Notes: generated from the sequence alone by a model not told the origin. A stretch of 64,000 nucleotides of DNA from an uncultured Candidatus Saccharibacteria bacterium (GCA_948945085.1 CARBGY010000002.1:62001-126000), one strand, 5' to 3'; positions 1 to 8,642 are shown, counted from the first letter of the stretch. Translations and numbers: made by a program.

Positions 1-204
1 GTCACTTGCTTGAATTTGAATGGAGTTAAAGGCAATTTTATTACCTAGAACACCCTCATTAATCTGCTGCAGAGAGTACATTGGCCAGTTACGGCCCGTG
101 TTTGCATCTGCCGCAGAGACTTGTGCCACAGGGGCGATAACCCCACTAGCTACAGCAGCAACCGCTGCGGTAGTAGCAAGGGCAGATTTGAAAATATTTT
201 TCAT
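1..204 (-). CDS. Secreted surface protein, N-terminal part (runs off window)
   Basis: The 68 visible codons begin with ATG at 204, preceded by an AAAGGAGA ribosome binding site 6 nt upstream. The N-terminus is a signal peptide: MKNIFK, then an Ala/Val-rich hydrophobic stretch ending near PVAQVSAADA, a plausible signal peptidase I site at about residue 33. The mature start contains NWPMYSLQQINEGVLGNKI, a style common in exported Saccharibacteria proteins (from memory, not searched). The rest of the gene lies left of position 1. No function can be assigned. Confidence 0.7.
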   Translation of the reverse strand, partial: MKNIFKSALATTAAVAAVASGVIAPVAQVSAADANTGRNWPMYSLQQINEGVLGNKIAFNSIQIQASD

Positions 205-339
205 ATAAATCTCCTTTAGTTTATAGATAAAAAAATTAATAGTTAACAAAATTAAATTTAATATTCGAAATAATTACTATCTGGTCCATATTGTTAATTC
301 CATACAATCGAATCGTCTCAGACACAAAGAAACTTGGGA

Positions 340-366
340 TATCGGGGGCTTCTAAAGCCCCCGATA
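340..366. terminator. Hairpin downstream of the 842-aa gene
   Basis: A perfect 12-bp stem (TATCGGGGGCTT / AAGCCCCCGATA) closes on a 3-nt CTA loop. It lies about 60 bp beyond the stop of the leftward gene ending at 429. There is no clean T tract on either side, so it could act as a 3' stability hairpin instead of an intrinsic terminator. Confidence 0.5.
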
Positions 367-428
367 AAAGTGCGTCCCACCGGCGGATCCGGTAGAAATA
401 AATTTATTATTTATATATAGGTCTTACG

Positions 429-2957
429 TTAATCTGATACCATGCCGCTCGAAGTGCCTCCACTTGAGCCACCGTTGTCACCAGCTCCACCATTCGAGCT
501 TTCTGTATTATTGCCGCCACTGCTGGAAGCTCCTGACGAGCTACTGCCAGTGCTAGAACTAGCCGCTGGAGCAGAGCTACTGCCTGCACTATTTGAACTT
601 GAGGTACCCTGGCTACTTGCGCTAGCTGTGTTGGATTGTGTATCGGAAGATGCCTTACCGGAAGACAGTGTCGATGATGACTCCGTAGAACCTGCCGAAC
701 TCTGTTGTGAGGTACCAGCGGAAGCAGTTGCTGCACTTTGCTGAGACGAACTACCGTCATCGTCAGAAGCCATGCCCGAGCTCATAGAGCCCGAGCCAGT
801 ATTCACACTGCTCTGTATCGTAGTGATGGTCCCATCACCATTGTTAACTGTCTGCGAAGTATTATAGTGACTATTACCACTGCTGTTTTCCCCCGCCGAT
901 GTTGCAGGAGTGCCGCCACTTACATTTATTGACGGGGTCTGACCAGTTTCTTCAGTCTTCTGTGCGGTGTCAGCCGTTAGCTGACCTCCTACTTCATGAT
1001 CCTGACCACCAGTTCCAGACGAATCGCCTTTGCCCTGGTCGGCCCAAGCTTGTTGCTCCTCCTCCAGTTGCTGATCACGCTTGTCTTCCGTTACTGTGTA
1101 GTCTTCATTTTTAGCAACCTCATTCGGTATATTAACCGTCTGACCAGCGCCGTCCTTGTTGCCTTCAATATTCTCGCCAGGTACTTTTGTATCCTGAACG
1201 ACACCAGGTCCACCAGTACTAACTGTCGGCGTCTTCCCTCCTTCGTCATCAGGCTTAGGTGTAGGATTTTCAGGCTCTGGATTGGGGTTTTGGTCTGGTT
1301 TCGGATTGGGCTTTGGATTGGGCTTCCACTTGCTGCCGCTACCACCGCCGGAGCTTTTCTGGCGATCTTTTGGCGCGGTGTAATAAATCGTGTACAGCAA
1401 GTCGTGATCTTCAACTGTTACATTGATAGCCGTAAGACTTACTGTGCATCCAGGATAGATCGGAGCAGTATAGCTAAAATTACTGCCCGTAACCAAACCA
1501 TTGACGTAATAATCGCCGAAAGGAATGGCCGGATATCCTGGTCCAGGACGACCATCTGCCCAACGATGCTGTACACGGGCTGAATAAGTTTTCGTGGCCG
1601 GTGCAGGCGTGGTTGGCGTGGTCGTTTTGCTGGTCTTGCCGGAAGTAAAGAAGGCGATGCTCATATCCTCTACACCAATACCGTAGGAGAATATGGTTTT
1701 ACCATCTCTAACTACATTGTACATAATGTAGTTACGTGCCTCCACGCCATCTTTCTTGACAGCTCGGAGGAAATTCTCCGGCAGCTTTTTCGTCTTCTCT
1801 AGTTCTTCTTCAGATCCTGAAGAAGACGGCAGCAACGGGTTAGTCGCATTCTCCTTCTCGTTATCACTATATTCAAGTGTCCAATAGTAGGACGGTTTTC
1901 TGGTGACAATCTTGCCGTTAGTTTCCTGATCCAGCGTTAATAACTGCTGAACGAAGACTTTGAGCTTCAGGGCGTTCTTACTCGGTACAATATGTTCCAT
2001 ATCCTGTAAAGCGTCGCCTGTAGGCTCGTAACCGTCCTCCCATTCGGCAAGCCGAGGGAGGCCAACTGCCTGGTCCTCTGACACTTCCGCCTCGGGATCA
2101 TAGATGTCTTCCAAGAATTCCTCAAAGGCTTTTATAGCCTCCTCATTATTCTTTCTGAAGACCTCGTGTTCGGTCAGAGCATCAAATGCCATGACCGTGA
2201 ATAAGATGTTCTCCAGGTTTTCCTGAGTTCTCATTTCATTCACCCGTTCAATCCGTTCTTCGTCAGTCAGAGTTTCTTCAAACGCCTCTCGCCAAGCGTT
2301 CTGTTTTTCCAGAAGCTCGGTTCGCCTTTTCAAGGACTCTGAAGTCCCTAAATAGTCGAAGCTGATGATTTTTCGCTCCGCGATTTGATCCGATAGACTC
2401 TGGTAATACTCACCATTGAGCCAATCATGGTCGGCATAGATCGGGAACCCAAAGGGGTCCTGATATCCCGACAAATCAAACCGAATTGGCAATCTCGTTG
2501 TAAACGAGGTGTTTGCCCATGCTGGCTTACGGTCACCAAAAGCCTCTTTGTACAGCGTCTCGAAATCGACACCAGTAGTGTCGAAAGTCATGGACACCTT
2601 CGAAAGCGCGTTTAGATCAGCTTCCTCTGCGGCAGGTTCAGTTCCTTCTGGTTCCGCCGCTTGCGGAGCGGGTTCGGCAGTACTCGGTAAGAATCCGGAC
2701 GATTCCGAATCCTCGACGGTGACGCCACCACCACTTGCACAACCAACCAATGCCACAAGTAAACTCATGACAAGGCCGGCTACTAATGCTCGGTTGAAGA
2801 AGAGTCGACGCTTATATGCTGACGACCTTCTAACCATTTTGATGCTGCGATTTCTACGCCGCTCGATGGCAGCTCCTACGATCAGAGCAGAGCCCATGAT
2901 CAGTGCTATTGCGACAAATATCCAGGTCCACCCTGGAATTCTAGCAAGGTTTAACAT
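429..2957 (-). CDS. Large surface protein with lipobox-like motif and Ser/Gly-rich tail (842 aa)
   Basis: Start chosen at 2957 because GGAGGG lies 8 nt upstream. Residues 12-31 form a membrane segment, and a second hydrophobic stretch at 57-73 ends in LVGC followed by ASGGG, a lipobox-like site. A start at Met41 would give an ordinary lipoprotein signal, so the first segment may not belong to the protein. Residues 80-520 are a mixed acidic region without a recognised family. A proline linker (repeated KPNP, ~525-550) and a ~200-residue Ser/Gly/Thr/Ala low-complexity tail follow. That is the architecture of a cell-surface stalk protein, probably acting outside the membrane. Function unknown. 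Confidence 0.75.
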   Translation of the reverse strand: MLNLARIPGWTWIFVAIALIMGSALIVGAAIERRRNRSIKMVRRSSAYKRRLFFNRALVAGLVMSLLVALVGCASGGGVTVEDSESSGFLPSTAEPAPQAAEPEGTEPAAEEADLNALSKVSMTFDTTGVDFETLYKEAFGDRKPAWANTSFTTRLPIRFDLSGYQDPFGFPIYADHDWLNGEYYQSLSDQIAERKIISFDYLGTSESLKRRTELLEKQNAWREAFEETLTDEERIERVNEMRTQENLENILFTVMAFDALTEHEVFRKNNEEAIKAFEEFLEDIYDPEAEVSEDQAVGLPRLAEWEDGYEPTGDALQDMEHIVPSKNALKLKVFVQQLLTLDQETNGKIVTRKPSYYWTLEYSDNEKENATNPLLPSSSGSEEELEKTKKLPENFLRAVKKDGVEARNYIMYNVVRDGKTIFSYGIGVEDMSIAFFTSGKTSKTTTPTTPAPATKTYSARVQHRWADGRPGPGYPAIPFGDYYVNGLVTGSNFSYTAPIYPGCTVSLTAINVTVEDHDLLYTIYYTAPKDRQKSSGGGSGSKWKPNPKPNPKPDQNPNPEPENPTPKPDDEGGKTPTVSTGGPGVVQDTKVPGENIEGNKDGAGQTVNIPNEVAKNEDYTVTEDKRDQQLEEEQQAWADQGKGDSSGTGGQDHEVGGQLTADTAQKTEETGQTPSINVSGGTPATSAGENSSGNSHYNTSQTVNNGDGTITTIQSSVNTGSGSMSSGMASDDDGSSSQQSAATASAGTSQQSSAGSTESSSTLSSGKASSDTQSNTASASSQGTSSSNSAGSSSAPAASSSTGSSSSGASSSGGNNTESSNGGAGDNGGSSGGTSSGMVSD

Positions 2958-3281
2958 TTTATTTTCCCTCCTGTTTTGCTATTTTTCTATCTATATTAAA
3001 CGCATCCGAATAGCTATAAGTAAAAGCTTAAGCTACGTTGGTTGCGGAATGAAAAGAAGATACAGCGACAAGAGGAACCAGCCCTGTCGCTATAAATTGA
3101 TATTGACAGTGCCAGCGGGGACAAATCCCCGAAATAAATTGACCTATATATTTAACAGATACATAAACATAATCGTTTTGTATCTGGGATGATTCGATTG
3201 TTAGTGGACCTCAATGAAAACTGCTTTGACTCAGCTCTCACTGACTAGGTCCATTTTAGCACACATGCTTAAAAAAGTCAA
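2958..3281 (-). promoter_or_regulatory. Promoter and ~290-nt structured leader of the 842-aa gene
   Basis: On the minus strand, TTGACT (3276-3281) and TAAAAT (3253-3258) are separated by exactly 17 nt, with TGTGC just before the -10. The start codon is ~290 nt downstream. The leader contains hairpins: CGGGGATTTGTCCCCG near 3120, and a stem joining AGCGACA to TGTCGCT around 3065-3090. It has no coding potential I can support. The stretch 3282-3560 beyond it holds no recognisable gene. Confidence 0.6.
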
Positions 3282-3560
3282 GTGTTTTTTCATAAATTGC
3301 CTTTAGCACAATGTATTTATATTTTTCCCTGTTAATTCTGGGTGTTTTCCACAGTTATTGCGCTCTGGTTAAAATTTGAATACCGTTTATGTATAGAGGT
3401 AATGCTTAAATTGACTTTTTTTATTTATTATATTTATGCTTGTATATTAAAGAAAGTCTGCTGTATAATGACGATTTTATGGTTTGCGAAAGGTGTTTTA
3501 GTTAAGATTTTGGAATAAGTTTTTAGTTGTATCAAAAATGATTATGGCTTTTATGTCAAG

Positions 3561-3611
3561 GAAAATCCCCCTACCAGATGGTAGGGGGATAAGCCTTAGA
3601 TTATCTAAGGC
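3561..3611 (-). terminator. Double-hairpin terminator
   Basis: Reading leftward after the stop at 3631 there is first an 8-bp stem (GCCTTAGA-TTA-TCTAAGGC, 3593-3611), then an 11-bp stem (ATCCCCCTACC / GGTAGGGGGAT, 3565-3590) followed by TTTTCC. This fits an intrinsic terminator for the 440-aa gene. Confidence 0.7.
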
Positions 3612-3630
3612 GGTGGATGGGAGGGATTGG

Positions 3631-4953
3631 CTAACTATTTTTCACCTCGATGCCGGCGTCAGTAATGAGCTGGCGCGCTTCTGCCAATGTGAATGATGAA
3701 TCAGGCAATGCTTTGATAATGGGCGCTGCCCCAGCATCACCATACTTTGCGCGCAAGAGTTCTTTTGTTTCTTCAAGGTCAAGCAGCATTACAAGATGCG
3801 GATTTTTCCGAATCTCTTTCTTAGAATATCCCGCATTGTACAGCTCCTGCAGGATTTCCGATGATGTTACCTCGGGATCTTCAGCCGGGGGCTCGGGTTC
3901 CTCAGATGACTTGCGCGGCAAGATGCCGATGTTGCCTGCTGTCGAAGTGGGCGCTGTCTGGGCTGCTCCGGAAGGAGCTGCTGTAGAAGCCTGTTCTTCG
4001 CCTGTAGGTGTAGCGGCGCTACCAGTAGACTGCCCAGGTGTTGGCTCAGGCTCGTTAGCCGGCGCTGGCGACGCAGAAGCGACAGTATTTGCTTCTTCAG
4101 TTACTGCAGACCCAGCGTTCGGCGAAGCGATACTTTCGCTGCGTTTCCGATCCTCCAGCTCCTGGCGGATATATTCCGCATGCTCCCGAGCGTTGTCGAT
4201 GATGCCCTTAAGACTATCCATCTGCTCCTTCATTGCCTGGACAAAGCGGTCATAATCCTCCTGGGATGCGTTTTTCGCCCATTCCGTCATATCGAGGCGC
4301 TTGATATACTCCTCGAGATTCCCCGTAATTGCGGCGATGGCCTGACTAAGCTCCGTCAGCTTATCTGCAAGCTCTTCGTTAGACAGGCCTAAGTACATCT
4401 TCTGCGCCTTACTGTCAAGCGGCGCAATGTAGTCATTTTCCTCTACTGTTGCCTCAGACTCCTGCGTTTCGGACGACTTGGGGTCTTCCTGGGGAGATTT
4501 CTTGAGGATGCCCTTTTTCTCGAAGCATACTTCGCAGATCTGTTTCGCCCTCGCGTAAGCAGCATAGGCCTCTTCATTATACTCGTCCCTGTTTCCAAAA
4601 CCAGTTGCAAGGCATGGCTTAGCAGCACTTGGACATCCCGTTCTTTCGTACTGTTCTGGCGAAAGAAGCTGATAAAATCTCCCTTCTCCGATGTAGTACG
4701 CCTCGACGAGACCCAATGCATTCTTGCTCACCTGGACGTTCAGTTTTCGCCCTGATGCTATTGCATCAGCAAGGATGGTGATTGCCTCGTCCGTGTCGGC
4801 TTTGATGTATACTCCGTAGAAGGCTCCATCAGCATACGCTAAGGCAAATGACCTTATGAGATCTTTGATTTCCCACTGAGTTACACATCCGCTAATATCG
4901 AATGTGACGGTTTTAACCCCGTCTATAAGATTTCTTATACCTTCAAGCAACAT
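3631..4953 (-). CDS. Hypothetical protein with a four-cysteine cluster and disordered linker (440 aa)
   Basis: ATG at 4953 follows AAAGGAGGG. No signal peptide or membrane segment is visible. Residues ~1-100 look like a small alpha/beta domain. At ~107-145 four cysteines occur: GCPSAAKPC, then ICEVC preceded by an Ala-rich helix (YAAYARAKQ). This spacing recalls the Fe-S cluster region of WhiB-type proteins, but the fourth WhiB cysteine is not in its usual place, so this is only a resemblance. A helical, coiled-coil-like segment (~190-275), a Pro/Ala/Thr-rich linker (~285-350) and a C-terminal domain (~360-440) follow. The gene has its own promoter and a long leader. Function unknown. Confidence 0.7.
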   Translation of the reverse strand: MLLEGIRNLIDGVKTVTFDISGCVTQWEIKDLIRSFALAYADGAFYGVYIKADTDEAITILADAIASGRKLNVQVSKNALGLVEAYYIGEGRFYQLLSPEQYERTGCPSAAKPCLATGFGNRDEYNEEAYAAYARAKQICEVCFEKKGILKKSPQEDPKSSETQESEATVEENDYIAPLDSKAQKMYLGLSNEELADKLTELSQAIAAITGNLEEYIKRLDMTEWAKNASQEDYDRFVQAMKEQMDSLKGIIDNAREHAEYIRQELEDRKRSESIASPNAGSAVTEEANTVASASPAPANEPEPTPGQSTGSAATPTGEEQASTAAPSGAAQTAPTSTAGNIGILPRKSSEEPEPPAEDPEVTSSEILQELYNAGYSKKEIRKNPHLVMLLDLEETKELLRAKYGDAGAAPIIKALPDSSFTLAEARQLITDAGIEVKNS

Positions 4954-5279
4954 AACATTACCCTCCTTTTAATCTGCGCGACAGCTTTACATGGCTGCCG
5001 AAATCATGGTTTGCTCGGTCGGTCATTTAGACGCACCGAGTTAGTTACTCCTGGTGTAACCAGGTTGGGTTTGTCAGTAGTGTCAAAATTGCTAGTTGTT
5101 GCTAGTTGCGAACAATGTAGAAACAGTCCGCGAAGATGACGACAACGCCACACGCAACCTTGCTCAATTTGACTTACAATGCCGGTAATGGCATTGTATC
5201 TATTGACAATACCCGAAAAGTTCTGTCTAGATTTAGAACTAGACGGTTTCATTGTAGCAAACTTTAGCAATTTTGTCAA
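4954..5279 (-). promoter_or_regulatory. Promoter and ~290-nt leader of the 440-aa gene
   Basis: Minus-strand TTGACA (5274-5279) and TACAAT (5251-5256) are spaced by 17 nt, with TTTGC before the -10. This is one of the best canonical promoters in the window. The start codon is ~290 nt away. Just after the predicted start site the RNA can pair GTCTAG with CTAGAC (5224-5245). No credible gene is present in this stretch or in 5280-5422. Confidence 0.65.
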
Positions 5280-5422
5280 TAGTTAGAGAGGTTGTAGTAG
5301 GTGCTGTCTAGTAGAGATAGTGCTAAAAGTTGGGACGACATCTAGGAATGGGAAGCGCCCTGAGGGGTTATTGATTCGGTCTTCCCTGCTTGATAGTTCT
5401 GTGATATAATGGCGGAAGACCT

Positions 5423-5500
5423 GGTGGGATTAGCTCAGTTGGTTAGAGCATCTGATTGTGGTCCAGAAGGTCGTCGGTTCGAGCCCGATATCCCACCCCA
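5423..5500 (+). tRNA. tRNA-His (GTG)
   Basis: Cloverleaf with acceptor GTGGGAT/ATCCCAC, anticodon loop TTGTGGT (anticodon GTG) and T arm GTCGG-TTCGAGC-CCGAT. A genomic G at 5423 supplies the extra -1 base typical of tRNA-His, opposite C5497. The 3' CCA is encoded. Confidence 0.95.
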
Positions 5501-5504
5501 CGCA

Positions 5505-5642
5505 AGTTGATTAGTATTTTGATGGGTCGTCGGTGCTGACTTTCAAGGAAAGTCAGAGCGGACAGCGTTTCTTCGGAAAACCTAGAGTAAACTTTAGTTT
5601 CCGCTCAGAAACTAGTCCTTACGAGCCCGATATCCCACCCCA
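5505..5642 (+). ncRNA. Structured RNA-like element ending in a copy of the tRNA-His 3' end
   Basis: Downstream of tRNA-His the 21-nt tRNA 3' end (CGAGCCCGATATCCCACCCC plus A) recurs at 5622-5642, and the 9-nt GTCGTCGGT that opens the T arm recurs near 5525. Between these halves sits ~88 nt able to fold well. One part is a 9-bp hairpin CTGACTTTC-AAG-GAAAGTCAG. The other is GAGCGGA/TCCGCTC closing two hairpins, one with a C(UUCG)G tetraloop and one CTAGAGT-AA-ACTTTAG. An intrinsic terminator follows at 5656. It may be a small RNA co-transcribed with the tRNA, or the scar of an element that used the tRNA T loop as attachment site. Confidence 0.45.
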
Positions 5643-5655
5643 TATCGTTCAAATT

Positions 5656-5677
5656 AGCGCCAGAAGGTGCTTTTTTG
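5656..5677 (+). terminator. Intrinsic terminator after tRNA-His region
   Basis: Stem AGCGCC-AGAA-GGTGCT followed directly by a run of six T residues. Confidence 0.8.
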
Positions 5678-5829
5678 GTGTCTAAACAAGAGAAGAGAGG
5701 GTTGATTTCGTCTGTTTTATACTCTTTGTAATTAAGGTTAAATCATACTGTTAACAGCGATGAAGACGTACAAAACTAGGAATATATTAGTTTGGCTAAC
5801 GATGGTATAATTAACCTAGAAAGTTACAA

Positions 5830-6772
5830 AATGACAAAGACTATTAAGCAAATTAACTGTCCAGAGGAGCTGGCGGGTGATAACTGGCAATTTTTACAAA
5901 ATGAACTAGGTATTCTTAATGATTCGCTCGATACAGATCAGCTAAGTGACGATATCTCGCGCGATTCACGTAGTAACACTCGGTCTAGTAGACAAAAGTT
6001 ACTCTTTGGACCGGCGGAGATGGCTTTTGGAGGGTGGGTAATGATTGCGATTGTGTTTTTCGTGGCGATGATGTCGATTTTGCCGTTTTTATTGTCAAAA
6101 GAAGAAATGCCACTACCAAACTTTTCGATTAAACAGAACTCGGAATTGCCGGGCGAAGAGATTGTCCGGGGTGGTAGTTCTGATACTGAGTTTGTCGCGA
6201 CTGTCACGGATCAGATCGATGCAAAAGAAGATGATGCTCTAGGGTTTAGATATCACGGATCAAATAATATCTGGATTCGCTTTGACAATGACAAGGCAGG
6301 AAGCAAGTCTGCCAAATTAACTACGACTATTATACGAGAGGGGCGAGAACCAGAGGTTCAGGACACGCTTTATCCGTATATTAAAGTTGATGATTTACCA
6401 TATGGGGAAACTAAGTTTACGATTATTGCTGAAAATGTTACTGGTAAGGTTGAGAAACATCTCACCATAACAAAGACCACACATCGTGCGGCTTGCGACG
6501 CTAGTCCGGCAAACCAGACACATAAATATTGTAAGCACTTTTATAAAACCGATGACAAACCAGTGCCGACGCTTCCAAATTATTCCAGTTCTGGATGTAT
6601 ACACTATGAGGCAGGGCGATGTTGGGATGAGATTGAGGATGAAGCTTACGAAAATGGTCGATGGGATAGGGATTTTGGTAGTTATGGCGGAGGATATAAT
6701 CCGCCCGACGATTGCACTGGGATTTGCGAGGATATTTACGATGAGGCTTATACACAAGGATACTGGGAGTAG
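5830..6772 (+). CDS. Single-pass membrane protein with two C-terminal Cys/Tyr repeats (313 aa)
   Basis: The frame is open from a TTG at 5792, but TGGTATAAT at 5801-5809 looks like an extended -10. ATG 5830 (MTKTIKQINC) is therefore preferred; the upstream SD is weak. Residues ~66-90 (GWVMIAIVFFVAMMSILPFLL) are a membrane segment after a soluble ~65-residue N-terminus. The outside part contains a beta-rich region (~120-220). The tail carries a duplicated unit, CWDEIEDEAYENGRW and CEDIYDEAYTQGYW, with four cysteines in total. No known family recognised. Likely envelope protein of unknown role. Confidence 0.65.
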
Positions 6773-6886
6773 AGTAAGGGTATTCTGGATGCCATTTAAG
6801 GGAATTTTCGTGATTTTTGGTTTTTCGGGGTGTTATATGATATAATTGATTTAGATTATCCGATGTGGATAAATGAAGTAAAATTT

Positions 6887-6961
6887 GCGAGTGTAGTACA
6901 GCGGTTAGTATGCAAGTTTTCCAAACTTGAGATGAGGTTTCGACTACCTCCACTCGCACCA
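6887..6961 (+). tRNA. tRNA-Gly (TCC)
   Basis: Acceptor GCGAGTG/CACTCGC, anticodon stem CAAGT/ACTTG around loop TTTCCAA (anticodon TCC), encoded CCA. A TATAAT lies ~45 nt upstream (near 6840). Confidence 0.93.
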
Positions 6962-6968
6962 ACAAAAT

Positions 6969-6999
6969 AGACGCCATGTCAAGATGGTGTTATTTTATT
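6969..6999 (+). terminator. Terminator after tRNA-Gly
   Basis: Stem ACGCCAT / ATGGTGT with a 6-nt loop, then TATTTTATTG. Confidence 0.6.
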
Positions 7000-7023
7000 G
7001 TTCGGTTTTTGTCTATCATTGAT

Positions 7024-7155
7024 CTTTATAGTAACTTTATAGTAAAGTTGTTTAACAGAGGTAGAATCAGACATAAGAACTTTATAGTAGCTTTATAGTA
7101 AATTAATTTAACAGGGATGGAGATTAACATTCATATTTTATAGTAACTTTACAGT
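7024..7155 (+). repeat. 56-bp-period tandem repeat (2.5 copies)
   Basis: Two 35-nt copies at 7024-7058 and 7080-7114 (both CTTTATAGTA...TTTAACAG) and a 20-nt partial copy from 7136 are spaced by exactly 56 nt. Each full copy contains TTTATAGTA twice, and the first contains the palindrome AACTTTA-TAG-TAAAGTT. The 21-nt stretches between copies are only loosely alike. The rest of 6962-7522 has no supported gene apart from the remnant and promoter listed. Confidence 0.75.
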
Positions 7156-7335
7156 GGGACTGCCCCCTACATAAAGTAAGTATCTGTTTCGAACTTCGCG
7201 TATAGTCTCGCACCACTGTTCAATTTCAGCCTTATTTAGGCTGTTTTTCATCTATTCTTTGCCAGTCTCCTTGTCGTCGTGGGCCTCTGTAGCAATATAG
7301 TAACCACAGAAACCGCATTTTAGAACCCACTAAAC
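7138..7335 (-). pseudogene. Remnant of a zinc-ribbon-like protein and adjoining 37-aa frame
   Basis: On the minus strand a short frame without a start reads VLKCGFCGYYIATEAHDD and stops at 7252; it contains one CxxC knuckle. Its stop abuts ATG 7251, which opens a 37-codon frame (MKNSLNKAEIEQWCETIRE...) ending at 7138 inside the third repeat copy. No convincing SD precedes either frame. The arrangement suggests a decayed small gene, but it could also be chance. Confidence 0.3.
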
Positions 7336-7379
7336 TCGAAGGTTTTGTCGTGAGACAACCTAGTCTCGCCATGTTTCTA

Positions 7380-7408
7380 TTGACATTTTCACAATAGTAT
7401 GCTATAAT
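7380..7408 (+). promoter_or_regulatory. Promoter of the 147-aa gene
   Basis: TTGACA (7380-7385), 17-nt spacer, TATAAT (7403-7408) with TATGC just before the -10: a near-consensus extended -10 promoter. Confidence 0.8.
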
Positions 7409-7522
7409 AGAAGCAGAATCTTTTGTATGATCTAGGACTTTATCATCTTAGGAATTGCTAACTGTGAATAACGGCCAGTATTGGACTGATTTTATCAATA
7501 CTGACTTTACTCATAGTTTCGA

Positions 7523-7966
7523 GTGGCTTTTTCGCTTAAAGACGAACGTCCAAAATTCGCATCCAAAAAAAAACGATTGGAGGAAGTATCTAGGGCAGGA
7601 AATTATCTGGAGAAGTTTGACATTCTACATCAGGCTTTGGCTTATCGCTCGCTCGACCTGGGCTACGAGTATGGCACCACCGCCAGTGGCGGCACCATCT
7701 ATATTGTCCTTCCGTCTAGTGAGGTCGGCGACGAGATTGAAGACGAATGCGCCTTGACGGGCTGGCCGAAGATCCTCAGGAGGAGAAAGGATTTCACTGG
7801 GGCGCTCATGGAGAGCCCGCTGGTCTTTCATCTATGGAATACGCAAGACCTGAAAAAGGTCGAGCAGCTACGCTGTGCCGTCGAGACTATAGTGTATAAC
7901 GAATTCTATGCTGAAGAAGAGTCCGACGACTACCCTTACCCCGACGAGGACGAGCTCATCGACTAA
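7523..7966 (+). CDS. Hypothetical cytosolic protein (147 aa)
   Basis: The frame opens with GTG at 7523. No SD is visible, so the exact start is uncertain; the promoter lies ~115 nt upstream. The protein has a basic N-terminus (RPKFASKKKRLEE), a middle with possible beta structure (GGTIYIVLPSSE), and an acidic Asp/Glu/Tyr-rich C-terminal tail. No signal peptide, membrane segment or recognised motif. A third-position GC bias in 7620-7960 and a strong promoter support it as a real gene. Function unknown. Confidence 0.55.
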   Translation: MAFSLKDERPKFASKKKRLEEVSRAGNYLEKFDILHQALAYRSLDLGYEYGTTASGGTIYIVLPSSEVGDEIEDECALTGWPKILRRRKDFTGALMESPLVFHLWNTQDLKKVEQLRCAVETIVYNEFYAEEESDDYPYPDEDELID

Positions 7967-8161
7967 TCAATTCCTGAGATCTTGCGCAGAGCGGTCACTC
8001 CTCGTGGTGGCCGCTTACTCGTTACTTCGTTCCTTTCGACAACTTCTTCTAGATGCTCCATGTCCGATTCAGCTACTCGACCCAGGCTTCCGTTATTCAT
8101 AAATATAGCTGAACCTACCTTGCATGGTGGCTTCGTGTCATAACGACATTTTTCGTAAAAA

Positions 8162-8187
8162 TTAGGCCGTCTCGAATGAGGCGGCCT
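8162..8187 (-). terminator. Terminator of the 140-aa membrane gene
   Basis: A 10-bp stem AGGCCGTCTC / GAGGCGGCCT (one G-T pair) on a GAAT loop. On the minus strand it is followed by TAATTTTTACG, 30 nt past the stop at 8220. Confidence 0.7.
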
Positions 8188-8219
8188 GGGGTGGTGCGTT
8201 TGGGTAACTCTTGATGACT

Positions 8220-8642
8220 CTACTGCTGATTGTTATCTTCATTGTTGGTTCTCTGGGTGTTTTTGTCAATGAATACATCGAGTTTCCGACGAATGTACCG
8301 CCCGATAGACACGAGAGCTTTGATTACAAGATCTCTCAGGCCGAGAATGCTCGTCTCCCACAGAAGACATAACAGGGTGACTGTTGCGTAGTATAAGGAC
8401 ATGAATACTACAGTAGTCATACACTCGGAGTGCTCAGTTATGATGTTTTCTTTGATTATGACGTATGCACCGGCGTAAGGAAATAGGCCGACTGCACCGA
8501 TAACGATAAATGGTGTCTGAGGGTTGGTGACAGCTCTGCCTTCCTTTACTGCTTTGTGCTGATTTACTAAAAACTGAACCGAAGTAAAACCGATAAGACT
8601 AACTACGAATGAAACTGCTAAAAAGACGATAATGTTTGACAT
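8220..8642 (-). CDS. Small integral membrane protein (140 aa)
   Basis: ATG at 8642 follows AGGAGG with 7 nt spacing. Three membrane segments are visible: ~4-26 (IIVFLAVSFVVSLIGFTSV), ~44-63 (PFIVIGAVGLFPYAGAYVII) and ~75-95 (TVVFMSLYYATVTLLCLLW). A basic amphipathic stretch (~100-122) and a polar Asn/Gln tail follow. It is a single-gene transcript with its own promoter and terminator. No family recognised. Confidence 0.7.
   Translation of the reverse strand: MSNIIVFLAVSFVVSLIGFTSVQFLVNQHKAVKEGRAVTNPQTPFIVIGAVGLFPYAGAYVIIKENIITEHSECMTTVVFMSLYYATVTLLCLLWETSILGLRDLVIKALVSIGRYIRRKLDVFIDKNTQRTNNEDNNQQ

Noticed and set aside
407..760. Overlapping reading frames opposite the Ser/Gly-rich tail of the 842-aa gene
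   Set aside because: They arise from the low-complexity codons of the real gene; no SD or promoter.
5004..5279. 91-codon minus-strand frame upstream of the 440-aa gene
   Set aside because: Its start lies in the promoter, it has no SD and a non-protein-like composition; the stretch is better read as leader RNA.
7024..7155. CRISPR-like array (35-nt repeats, 21-nt spacers)
   Set aside because: Only two full copies and one partial, spacers are short and resemble each other, and no cas gene is in the window.
7455..7757. 100-codon frame overlapping the 147-aa gene
   Set aside because: Lower coding quality and an abrupt end; the frame from 7523 has better codon and amino-acid composition.
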